Origin: JBFHRE01 sp041746105
GTDB lineage: Bacteria; Actinomycetota; Acidimicrobiia; Spongiisociales; ZC4RG35
NCBI GenBank assembly: GCA_041746105.1
Contig: JBGTHP010000011.1
Location: 1 to 64,000 of the forward strand
DNA length: 64,000 nt
Direction: 5' to 3'
Shown here: piece by piece, positions 35,098 to 42,771 of the stretch
How positions within the stretch are numbered: the stretch's first letter is position 1
How the letters are laid out: each line of letters opens with the position of its first letter
Position numbers and translations under genes: made by a program
The notes under the pieces: generated by a model
What the model was told of the DNA's origin: nothing
Database searches by the model: none
What the model saw: only the letters and a program-made list of their open reading frames with translations

Positions 35098-36756
35098 ATG
35101 GCCTACGACTTTGTCATCGTCGGCGGTGGATCCGCCGGAAGCGCCCTCGCCAACCGGTTGTCGGCGGACCGGTCGAACCGGGTGCTGGTGTTGGAGGCGG
35201 GCCGCCCCGACTATCGCTGGGATGTGTTCATCCACATGCCGGCCGCTCTCGCATTCCCGATCGGCAGCCGGTTCTACGACTGGAAATACCAGTCAGAGCC
35301 TGAACCGTTCATGGGCGATCGCCGGGTGTACCACGCCCGGGGCAAGGTGCTGGGGGGATCATCGAGCATCAACGGCATGATCTTCCAACGGGGAAACCCG
35401 ATGGACTACGAACGGTGGGCATCCGATCCCGGCATGGAGACCTGGGACTTCGCACACTGTCTGCCTTATTTCAAACGGATGGAAACCTGTATCGCAGGCG
35501 GAGATGACTGGCGAGGTGACGATGGACCGCTCAAACTGGAACGGGGACCGGCCACCAACCCGCTCTTCGGTGCTTTCTTCGACGCTGTCCAGCAAGCTGG
35601 CTACCCGCTCACCGACGACGTCAACGGTTTTCGCCAGGAAGGATTCGCCCGCTTCGATCGCAATGTCTACCGGGGCCGCCGTCTCAGCGCCGCCCGGGCC
35701 TACCTTCACCCGGTCATGGACCGAGCCAACCTCGAGGTCGTAACACGAGCCCTGGTCAATCGGGTGGTCTTCGAAGGCAAACGGGCGGTTGGGGTCGAAT
35801 ACATCAAGGGAGGAAAAACCCAGGTTGCAAAGGCCGGCGAGGTGGTCATGTGCGGCGGCGCCTTCAACTCTCCCCAACTCCTCCAACTATCTGGTGTCGG
35901 AAATGCCGACGAACTGCGCCCGCTCGGTGTTGAGGTGGTCCAACATCTTCCGGGAGTCGGCGAACACCTCCAGGACCACCTCGAGGTCTACGTCCAGCAC
36001 GCCTCGAAACAGCCGGTGTCGATCCAGCCCTGGATGGCGATGTGGCGACGTCCGCTGGTCGGTCTCATGTGGCTCTTCCGCAAAGGTCCTGGAGCGACGA
36101 ACCATTTCGAAGGTGGGGGGTTCGTTCGCTCAAACGCCGATGTCCTCTACCCCAACCTCATGTTCCATTTTTTGCCCATCGCCATTCGATACGACGGCTC
36201 TTCGCCTGCGGGTGGCCACGGTTATCAGGTTCATGTTGGGCCGATGTACTCCGACGCCCGCGGTTCGGTGAAGATCACGTCGACCGATCCCAGAAAACAC
36301 CCTGCGATTCGTTTCAACTATCTGTCCACCGATCAGGACAAAAGGGAGTGGGTTGAGGCCATTCGGGTCACGAGAACGATCCTCGGTCAGTCGGCTTTCG
36401 AGCCGTACAACGACGGCGAAATCTCACCAGGGCCGACCGTGGAAACGGATCAAGAAATCCTCGACTGGGTTGCTCGCGACGGCGAAACCGCACTCCACCC
36501 ATCCTGTACCTGCCGCATGGGTACCGACGAACTGTCTGTGATCGACCCGCTCTCGATGAAGGTTCACGGTCTCGACGGCGTCAGGGTGGTCGACGCCTCG
36601 TCTATGCCTTACGTGACCAACGGGAATATCTATGCGCCGGTGATGATGGTTGCCGAAAAGGCTGCAGATCTCATTCTCGGGAACACCCCGCTTCCTCCAG
36701 ACAAAGCCGACTGGTACCGGATCGGCGGCGCCCGACCACCTACTCCGCAGTTCTAA
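35098..36756 (+). CDS. betA: Choline dehydrogenase-like GMC oxidoreductase
   Basis: 552 residues, the normal length. GMC features: FVIVGGGSAGSALANRLS (FAD), LEAGRPDYRWDVFIHMPAA, the PS00623 region ARGKVLGGSSSINGMIFQRG, the second signature GAFNSPQLLQLSGVG, and the C-terminal catalytic region ALHPSCTCRMGTDE followed by RVVDASSMPYVTNGN (His-Asn active-site pair). It should oxidise choline to betaine aldehyde, and possibly on to glycine betaine, passing electrons to the respiratory chain. It begins 2 nt after the betaine permease, so uptake and choline oxidation share an operon. No BetB aldehyde dehydrogenase is in the window. Confidence 0.93.
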   Translation: MAYDFVIVGGGSAGSALANRLSADRSNRVLVLEAGRPDYRWDVFIHMPAALAFPIGSRFYDWKYQSEPEPFMGDRRVYHARGKVLGGSSSINGMIFQRGNPMDYERWASDPGMETWDFAHCLPYFKRMETCIAGGDDWRGDDGPLKLERGPATNPLFGAFFDAVQQAGYPLTDDVNGFRQEGFARFDRNVYRGRRLSAARAYLHPVMDRANLEVVTRALVNRVVFEGKRAVGVEYIKGGKTQVAKAGEVVMCGGAFNSPQLLQLSGVGNADELRPLGVEVVQHLPGVGEHLQDHLEVYVQHASKQPVSIQPWMAMWRRPLVGLMWLFRKGPGATNHFEGGGFVRSNADVLYPNLMFHFLPIAIRYDGSSPAGGHGYQVHVGPMYSDARGSVKITSTDPRKHPAIRFNYLSTDQDKREWVEAIRVTRTILGQSAFEPYNDGEISPGPTVETDQEILDWVARDGETALHPSCTCRMGTDELSVIDPLSMKVHGLDGVRVVDASSMPYVTNGNIYAPVMMVAEKAADLILGNTPLPPDKADWYRIGGARPPTPQF

Positions 36757-36869
36757 TCGCCCCCGGCGAAGACGGATGGCCCCTTTTAACCGGAACATCA
36801 GCGCGTATGCTGATTGGCATGGCCATATCTGCCCAAGGTCCGGTCAGGCTGGTTGACGACGCCCGATTG

Positions 36870-36896
36870 ACGCTTTCGAAGCCCATCAGAAAGCGT
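36870..36896 (+). other. Leader hairpin before the second TadE/TadG operon
   Basis: An 8-bp stem ACGCTTTC/GAAAGCGT (36870-36877 with 36889-36896) has an 11-nt loop and sits just upstream of the AGGGGG ribosome site (36902-36907) of the TTG-started gene at 36914. It may affect translation or end the betA transcript, but has no T-run. Confidence 0.4.
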
Positions 36897-36913
36897 AACT
36901 CAGGGGGCGTGGT

Positions 36914-37501
36914 TTGAACGCGTCCCACTCCATCGGTCGAGGTGGGAAAGGCCAGCGCGGCGCCACCATGGTGGAGGCCGCCATCGTTCTCCCGATCCTT
37001 TTCATGGCCTTGTTCGCCGTCGTCGAATACGGACTCCTATTCAAGGACTGGCTGACAGTTGGCCACGCCGCTCGAGAGGGCGTGAGGGTGGGCGCTACCC
37101 TTGGGGACGATCGCTTCGCAAACATCGAATTGCTCGACACCGTCGCCGACGTCATGGGGACCGCCTCGATCGACGACCCCGGAATGGTGGTACGGATTTA
37201 CAACCCCACCGGTGCCGGCTCCGATACCTACACCTACAACCCTTCGTCGTCCATCTGTAAAGGCGCAGGCGATTGCTGTCTGTGGACACCATGTCCTGAT
37301 CCGAGCCCCGAATACGTTGCTTCTGGCGACTACACCGCGCCGGCCTGGCTTCCGAGCGGTCGCGACATCTCGGCACCCGTCACCGACCGTATCGGGGTCG
37401 AGATCTCGTACTTCCACGCGTACATAACCGGTTTGATACCCGGTCCCAACGATCTCACCGTCGCCGTCGAGTATCAGGTCGAGCCGCAGGTGTTCTCTTG
37501 A
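36914..37501 (+). CDS. TadE-like pseudopilin (operon 2, first)
   Basis: 195 residues from a TTG start. The N-terminus GQRGATMVEAAIVLPILFMALFAVVEYGLLFKDW is the TadE processing and membrane motif, then VGHAAREGVRVGATLGDD. The external part includes CKGAGDCCLWTPCPDPSP, a Cys-rich loop, and ends YFHAYITGLIPGPND, similar to the WITGF region of operon 1 TadE proteins. No better-placed ATG precedes the RGATMVE motif; ATG 36968 would remove its front. The next gene overlaps by 4 bp (TTGA). Confidence 0.82.
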   Translation: MNASHSIGRGGKGQRGATMVEAAIVLPILFMALFAVVEYGLLFKDWLTVGHAAREGVRVGATLGDDRFANIELLDTVADVMGTASIDDPGMVVRIYNPTGAGSDTYTYNPSSSICKGAGDCCLWTPCPDPSPEYVASGDYTAPAWLPSGRDISAPVTDRIGVEISYFHAYITGLIPGPNDLTVAVEYQVEPQVFS

Positions 37502-38091
37502 CGACGCGACGAACTCGAACGCGCCACGAAAGCGGAGCCGCCGCGATCGAGACCGCCGTGGTGCTCATGTTGGTTCTATCCGTCGCGATCGGCATGGTCG
37601 AGACCGCGCTGGTGGTCCTGGACAAATTGGCCGTCGGGAACGCCTCAAGAGAAGGCGCCAGGGTCGGTGCGATCGCTGCGGATGACCCGACCGCGGATAC
37701 TCTCATCGTCTCTGTGGTGGAGAAGGCGTTGTGCTCGCACGACTTCGGACAGGCCACCCGCATCCTGGTCTACCAGTCCCTTCCCGACGGCAAGGTCCCC
37801 GGCCATCTCGGAGAAGCGGCGTACACGACGTTCAATCCTGGTCTCGTCAACGTCTTCACACCAAATGGCGGGTCCAACGCCTGTAGCAACGGCAACACCG
37901 TGCCTGACTTCTCCAAGTCGGCAGGCACGTGGGATCCGGCCGTCCGTGACAATGATTTGCCGGGCGGCCTCGACGAACTCGGCGTTCTCATCGTTTTCGA
38001 CCACGACGATGCCACTGGGCTCTATCCGATCTTTGAACAGACCTACTCCGAATTCTCGGTGATGCGACTGCAGCCAGATGTGACCAGTTGA
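37498..38091 (+). CDS. TadE-like pseudopilin (operon 2, second)
   Basis: 197 residues. TTG 37498 overlaps the upstream stop. The N-terminus RHESGAAAIETAVVLMLVLSVAIGMVETALVVLDKL has the TadE-type Glu after the cleavage region, then VGNASREGARVGAIAADDP. The external part is Asn/Gly/Pro-rich with two Cys. It should be a minor pseudopilin like its neighbours. The TadG-like gene follows after 13 bp. Confidence 0.82.
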   Translation: MTTRRTRTRHESGAAAIETAVVLMLVLSVAIGMVETALVVLDKLAVGNASREGARVGAIAADDPTADTLIVSVVEKALCSHDFGQATRILVYQSLPDGKVPGHLGEAAYTTFNPGLVNVFTPNGGSNACSNGNTVPDFSKSAGTWDPAVRDNDLPGGLDELGVLIVFDHDDATGLYPIFEQTYSEFSVMRLQPDVTS

Positions 38092-38104
38092 GTGATGGAG
38101 TGAC

Positions 38105-39685
38105 ATGAGCAACAGACGAAAGGTCAGAGAACTCCTCGAAGAAAAGGGCATCAGCCTCCCGCTTGTGGCCATGAGCCTATTCCTGCTGATGTCGCTGGCG
38201 GCTTTTGCCATCGACCTCGGCTGGTTCTATGTCAACTCTCAACGAGTCCAGCGCGCGGCCGATGCCGCGGCACTGGCGGGTGTGGTGCACCTTCCGACAA
38301 GTGAAGCCAACGCCATCGCGGCGGCAGTCGAGGTCGGCACCAACAACGCCTATGCCGACCAACCAGGCGACGAGACGTCAGGGGCATATCCACAACTGGT
38401 GGCGACCAAGATCGACGCGACACAGCTCAAAGTCCAAATCTACGACGAGGTGCCGACCTTCTTTTTGAAGGTGCTCGGGATGAACACCCAGTTGATCACC
38501 GAATACGCAATCGCCGAGTTCGTTCCCCCGCTCAAGCTGGGAAGCCCTGGAAACTCCTTCGGAAATGGATGCGACCCCAGACAGGCCGGGTGCGTTGGCC
38601 AACCAAACTTCTGGGCGAACATTCATGGTCGCGATACCGACACACGAATGGGCGACGCATACTCGTCACGATGCAACGACGGGGAAACCAGTGGAAATGC
38701 CGGGTGTGTCGTGAACCCCAGTTTCTCCAGAGTTCTCACAACGAACGCCTATGACGGATATCTCTACGGAATCGAAGCAAACGGTGAAGGCTCGATCACG
38801 ATCCAGTTCATCGACATCGCCTTTCGCAACCGATCCGGCGGGCAGACGACGAGCGACGCCATTCGGACCGGAGACCGCGCGTGCGAGGCGGGTGCCTGGG
38901 GCAACTCGGCCGCCCCCGATTGTGGACCCGATGTTCAGGTGACCCTCTACGCCCCCGATGAAACCACTCTCGACCTCTCCGATGCCGTGGCGTTGTGCAC
39001 CCACACCTTTACTCCGATTCCCCAGACCAACGACTTCTCCACCGCAAGCTACGTATGGCAGGCGCCTCCTGGCGGCTGCTGGACACAGGCGGGGCCTGGC
39101 ATCGGCACCTATGTCCTGCAGGTTCGCTTGGTGAATGCCGCCGGCAATCAGGCTGGGCTCAATCGTTATTCGGTCAGAGTCACCTCACCAGGAGGCAACG
39201 CAAAGCTGTTCGGCCTGCGCGACATGTCGATCTACAACAACTTCCAGGGAAGCTCATCGCTGTTCTACCTGGCAGAGATGACACCGGTCTATGCCGGCAA
39301 GACCTTTGTAATCGAGTTGTACGACCCGGGTGAGGTTCCATTGAATACGGACAACTTCATCCAATTGATGGATCCGACCGACACCGGCGACGGCATCGCG
39401 GACACCTGTGAGGTGTATTGGAAGGACGCTGAAGGTGATGCGTGGCAGTCACTGGGGACCCACAGCCCATGCAGCGTCAACGCCCGACGTGCCAACAACA
39501 ACGATCGATACCAGGACGACTGGATGAAAATCGAGTATGAGGTGCCTGACACCTACACCTGCGCAGGCGCGCTCGGTTGTTGGTGGAGGATCAGGTACAA
39601 CTATGCGGGAGCCGGAAGCGTCAACGACACGACCACCTGGCGCGCCTACGTGATCGGCAACCCGATACACCTCATCCGAGGCTGA
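38105..39685 (+). CDS. TadG-like pilus-assembly protein (operon 2)
   Basis: 526 residues. The start EEKGISLPLVAMSLFLLMSLAAFAIDLGWFYVNSQRVQRAADAAALAGVVHLP is nearly the same as in the operon 1 paralogue (29041-30507). It shares the YVIGNP-type ending: RAYVIGNPIHLIRG here and TARVIGNPVRLVPNP there. The external region is Cys-containing and rich in Gly, Asn and Thr. Conservation of both ends with a divergent middle suggests an anchor and a C-terminal module holding a variable surface region. It converges on the BHMT gene. Confidence 0.85.
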   Translation: MSNRRKVRELLEEKGISLPLVAMSLFLLMSLAAFAIDLGWFYVNSQRVQRAADAAALAGVVHLPTSEANAIAAAVEVGTNNAYADQPGDETSGAYPQLVATKIDATQLKVQIYDEVPTFFLKVLGMNTQLITEYAIAEFVPPLKLGSPGNSFGNGCDPRQAGCVGQPNFWANIHGRDTDTRMGDAYSSRCNDGETSGNAGCVVNPSFSRVLTTNAYDGYLYGIEANGEGSITIQFIDIAFRNRSGGQTTSDAIRTGDRACEAGAWGNSAAPDCGPDVQVTLYAPDETTLDLSDAVALCTHTFTPIPQTNDFSTASYVWQAPPGGCWTQAGPGIGTYVLQVRLVNAAGNQAGLNRYSVRVTSPGGNAKLFGLRDMSIYNNFQGSSSLFYLAEMTPVYAGKTFVIELYDPGEVPLNTDNFIQLMDPTDTGDGIADTCEVYWKDAEGDAWQSLGTHSPCSVNARRANNNDRYQDDWMKIEYEVPDTYTCAGALGCWWRIRYNYAGAGSVNDTTTWRAYVIGNPIHLIRG

Positions 39686-39710
39686 TTTCCAAAGGCGCAG
39701 CCGGCGCTCG

Positions 39711-40706
39711 TCAACCCCGCCGGCGGCCTTCGCGCCTCGGAACCGCGACAGCGAGAGCGTGCGCTTCCAAACGCTCCTCGATCTCGGATCGCTCTGGACG
39801 TGAGCCTCCGGGATGGTCGTCAACGGCTTTGCGCACCGCTGCAATATGGTCGGGGGTCGAACCGCAGCAGGTCCCGATGATCCTGGCGCCGGCTCGTATT
39901 GCAAGCTCGACATACTCTGCCATGCCGCTCGGCCCGATCGGATACACCAAGCGGTCGGTCTCGTACAGCGGGATTCCGCAATTCGACTTCGTCACTACAA
40001 CGGCCGCCGGCGCGATCTCGGTGATGTCGAAAGCCGCCGCCACCGCGTCCCCTGGACCGATACCACAGTTGCCGCCGATGGCAGATGGGCGGTGCTGCTG
40101 ATCCGACCACCACTCCCCCACCGCCTTCGGTGCGATCCCCATCATCGTTCGGCCGACAGTGTCGAAACTCAACGTTGCCGAAAACGGAATACCAATGGTG
40201 GCTGCCGCGGCGGTGGCGGCGTTCAATTCCTCGAAAGATGAGATCGTTTCTATCCACAGGACGTCGACGCCCGCCTCAGCCAGGGCGAGGCACTGCTCGG
40301 TGAAGATCTCGACACCGTGATCGTGGCTCATCGGCCCGAGCGGTTCGAAGAGATCCCCGGTAGGGCCGACGCTTCCCGCGACCAGAACCTCGCGTTCGGA
40401 TACGTCGGCAACCGAACGCGCCAGGTCGACTGCGGCCCGGTTGAGTTCCGCCACCCGGTTCTGGAGCCCGTGCAGCGCAAGCCGGCGCCGGTTTCCGCCA
40501 AAAGTGTTGGTGAGGATGATGTCGGATCCGGCTCCGACGAATCCGGCGTGGACTTTCGAGACCAACTCTGGTTCTTCGATGTTCAGAAGCTCTGGACACC
40601 CACCGCCTTCCAGCCCGAGCGAGAACAGCGTGGTACCCATTGCCCCGTCAGCCACCAGGATCCCCCGTTTGCCGAGTAGATCTTCGAGGTTGTTCAGGTT
40701 TCTCAT
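39711..40706 (-). CDS. Homocysteine S-methyltransferase family protein, likely betaine-homocysteine methyltransferase
   Basis: 331 residues forming one homocysteine-methyltransferase barrel. The start is ILVADGAMGTTLFSLGLEGGGCPELLN, then DIILTNTFGGNRRRLALHG. The zinc ligands are in IGGNCGIGPGD and IIGTCCGSTPDHI (one Cys, then a Cys pair). The lack of B12- and folate-binding domains means it is not MetH. Known relatives use glycine betaine, dimethylglycine-related donors or S-methylmethionine to methylate homocysteine. Betaine is the best guess because the same strand carries ETF and DMGDH genes upstream and a betaine importer and BetA lie beyond. GGAGGA precedes the ATG by 4-5 nt. A 340-bp leader with several hairpins lies upstream. 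Confidence 0.88.
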   Translation of the reverse strand: MRNLNNLEDLLGKRGILVADGAMGTTLFSLGLEGGGCPELLNIEEPELVSKVHAGFVGAGSDIILTNTFGGNRRRLALHGLQNRVAELNRAAVDLARSVADVSEREVLVAGSVGPTGDLFEPLGPMSHDHGVEIFTEQCLALAEAGVDVLWIETISSFEELNAATAAAATIGIPFSATLSFDTVGRTMMGIAPKAVGEWWSDQQHRPSAIGGNCGIGPGDAVAAAFDITEIAPAAVVVTKSNCGIPLYETDRLVYPIGPSGMAEYVELAIRAGARIIGTCCGSTPDHIAAVRKAVDDHPGGSRPERSEIEERLEAHALAVAVPRREGRRRG

Positions 40707-40730
40707 CTAGTCCTCCGTCTCAACTGTGGT

Positions 40731-40833
40731 GGCGGAGTGCTCGTGATACGAGAAAACCGCCGCAGCTACCGAAGGCTGGGACAGTCCCGGCTTCGATCGT
40801 TGGGGCGGTTCATCAAACCGCCGCTTTAGCTGC
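40731..40833 (-). ncRNA. Candidate structured leader RNA before the BHMT gene
   Basis: A junction-like fold is possible. The closing stem pairs 40762-40768 with 40827-40833 (7 bp). It encloses hairpin A (40771-40794, G/C-rich with one bulged G) and hairpin B (40804-40810 with 40816-40822, 7 bp, loop of 5). Directly on the BHMT side a fourth stem pairs 40731-40735 with 40757-40761, with an inner stem 40740-40744/40748-40752. The ribosome site (about 40711-40716) and start codon 40706 follow. I do not see conserved cores of SAM, SAH, glycine, THF or cobalamin riboswitches. A regulatory role is inferred from fold and position. Confidence 0.45.
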
Positions 40834-41048
40834 ATTTCTTGAGCGCCCGCAAGCTGTCGATCAAATCGGCGCTGTCCTCAATTTAGTTGAGCACGCTGGT
40901 CAAGTAAAGGCCCGACGGGAGTGCTGAGGGGTGGGGAGGATCCGCCCGAAGCGCACCGGATCCTCGCACAACAAGCGACAGCCTTGTATGACAAGCGGAG
41001 TGACCATCGCTCCCGTACAAAAACCGTGCAGAACCGGCCCGCGACGAA
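40834..41048 (-). other. Remainder of the 342-bp gap between etfA and the BHMT gene
   Basis: No coding potential is evident. It holds a perfect 8-bp inverted repeat (40936-40943 with 40958-40965, GAGGATCC arms, extendable by one pair) that may end the etfA transcript, and a 5-bp AT-rich hairpin (40877-40881 with 40887-40891). A promoter could lie here but no convincing -35/-10 pair was found. Confidence 0.5.
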
Positions 41049-42008
41049 TCAAGCGCGCCGGCGCCTGATCTCGGCCGAGATGGCAGGGATGACCTCGTGG
41101 AGGTCCCCGATGACGGCATAGTCGGCCTTGTTCACCATGTTGGCTTCACGGTCGGTGTTGATCGCAAGGATCCGCTTGGAAGCGGCGGCACCAACCCAGT
41201 GCTGGATCGCACCCGAGATGCCACAAGCAATGTAGATCTCCGGCGCGATTTTGGTCCCGGTCTGGCCCACCTGGTCGCTGTGAGGACGCCACCCGCTGTT
41301 GGTGACGACCCGCGAACATCCAACTTTGCCTCCCACCAGTGCTGCGAGTTCCTCCAGAATCCCGAAACCCTCGGGAGATCCGACGCCACGGCCGCCCCCA
41401 ACCACCACGGGGGCAGTCGACAGCGTCACGCCCGCCTCCGCCGCCACCCGGTTCCGGATGCTGCTGCGAGCAAGAGATGGGTCTAGTTCCGGCGAGAACT
41501 CGCTCGAGACAAGCGGTACCGGCGCCTCAACCGGTTCGACAGAATGGTGGGCAAATGTCAGGAGACGAATGGCAGCATCGAGCGAAACCGATTCGAGCAG
41601 TGATCCACCCCATCGGATCCTGTCAACGGACCAGTCGGCTCCGACAGCAATGCAGTTTGCGACGAAAGGCTGGTCCATGCGGGCTGCGGCCTGGGCAATG
41701 ACCTCGTTTCCAACATCCGTTCCCACCGCCAACACCACGGCCGCCCCCAACACCAGCGCCGCTTGTGCCACGGTGTCGCCCCAGGTCTCGGGGCCGTAGT
41801 CAGAGAGAAGATCGTGATGGGCGTGGTGAACCGTTTCAGCCCCGAATCGGGCCGCCTCGCCGGCGGCGCCGTCGGCGGCTGCGCCGATCAGTATCGCCTG
41901 CATCGACAGCCCGAGCTGTCCGGCGAGGAGCCGTCCGGCGGTAAGAGCCTCATGGGCTGCACCCGGCAGCACGCCTCGGTCGTGTTCGACTACGACGAGC
42001 AGCATCAC
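41049..42008 (-). CDS. etfA: Electron transfer flavoprotein alpha subunit
   Basis: 319 residues. The C-terminal FAD domain has the ETF-alpha signature RVVTNSGWRPHSDQVGQTGTKIAPEIYIACGISGAIQHWVG, then ILAINTDREANMVNKADYAVIGDL. The N-terminal half is an adenine-nucleotide-alpha-hydrolase-like fold. With EtfB it accepts electrons from flavoprotein dehydrogenases and delivers them to the quinone pool. The ATG overlaps the etfB stop by 4 bp. Position after a DMGDH-like gene makes that enzyme the likely electron donor. Confidence 0.96.
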   Translation of the reverse strand: MMLLVVVEHDRGVLPGAAHEALTAGRLLAGQLGLSMQAILIGAAADGAAGEAARFGAETVHHAHHDLLSDYGPETWGDTVAQAALVLGAAVVLAVGTDVGNEVIAQAAARMDQPFVANCIAVGADWSVDRIRWGGSLLESVSLDAAIRLLTFAHHSVEPVEAPVPLVSSEFSPELDPSLARSSIRNRVAAEAGVTLSTAPVVVGGGRGVGSPEGFGILEELAALVGGKVGCSRVVTNSGWRPHSDQVGQTGTKIAPEIYIACGISGAIQHWVGAAASKRILAINTDREANMVNKADYAVIGDLHEVIPAISAEIRRRRA

Positions 42009-42769
42009 GCCACCCCGATTTCCTGGAGAAGATCAACGACGGCCGTCGCCGCATCGGCGCCCTCGCCGAGGATCACGGTCTCCGACACCTGCTCTGCCGG
42101 ACGAAACAGTTTCACCAATTGCTGGCCCCCGGCCTCTGCTGTGGTCTCCAACTGGGCAACAGTTACCTTTTTCGAGTTGAGCCGGCCCTTGAGAGTCGGA
42201 TAACGCGGAAGGTTGATCCCTTCCCTCACCCCGAACACAGCGGGTAGCGGAAGGTGATACTCCTCGACGCCGGCGTCGGTCGGGCGCCTGGCCACCGCTC
42301 GGCCATCGACGATGTCTATTGCCTTTATGCCGTTGACGATTGGTCGGTCCAGGGCGTAGGCCACCCTGATTCCTACCTGGTAGCCACCCGAATCGGCCGA
42401 TTCGTTTCCGAACAGAATCAGGTCGAAGGGACCTTCGGATTCCTCGATGGCCTTGATCCCGTCTATCAATCCAGCGGCCGTTCTCTGAGGGTCCCAATCC
42501 GCGCCATCGGTTGGCACGAGTGCGGCCGCGTCGACTCCGATACTCACGGCATACCTGAGCTGTTCCTCGGACTCAATGGCTCCCAGTGTGAGAACCGTGG
42601 TCGATCCGCCGGTGTTCTCGACGATTCGAACGGCTTCCTCGACGGCACACTCCTCATGCGGGCTCATCGCAAACCCGAGATGGGCGGCATCAACCGCAAG
42701 GCCGTCGGCGGTGATATTGATCCTGGCCCCAGGGGCGGGCACCCGTTTCACACAGACCAGGATTTTCAC
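42005..42769 (-). CDS. etfB: Electron transfer flavoprotein beta subunit
   Basis: 254 residues, the usual length. MKILVCVKRVPAPGARINI at the start, MSPHEECAVEEAVRIVE, LILFGNESADSGGYQVGIRVAYAL (AMP-site region) and LPLPAVFGVREGINLPRYPTLKGRLNSKK are all EtfB signatures. It starts 2 nt after the DMGDH-like gene and overlaps etfA by 4 bp. Together these three genes form one electron-transfer unit. Confidence 0.96.
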   Translation of the reverse strand: MKILVCVKRVPAPGARINITADGLAVDAAHLGFAMSPHEECAVEEAVRIVENTGGSTTVLTLGAIESEEQLRYAVSIGVDAAALVPTDGADWDPQRTAAGLIDGIKAIEESEGPFDLILFGNESADSGGYQVGIRVAYALDRPIVNGIKAIDIVDGRAVARRPTDAGVEEYHLPLPAVFGVREGINLPRYPTLKGRLNSKKVTVAQLETTAEAGGQQLVKLFRPAEQVSETVILGEGADAATAVVDLLQEIGVA

Positions 42770-42771
42770 GC

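Noticed and set aside
36757..36913. Cyclic-di-GMP riboswitch before the TadE operon
   Set aside because: A simple hairpin is present but the GEMM core sequence is absent.
40707..41048. Cobalamin or SAM-I riboswitch before the BHMT gene
   Set aside because: Stems are present but I could not match the B12 box or a SAM-I core, so only a generic candidate RNA is reported.
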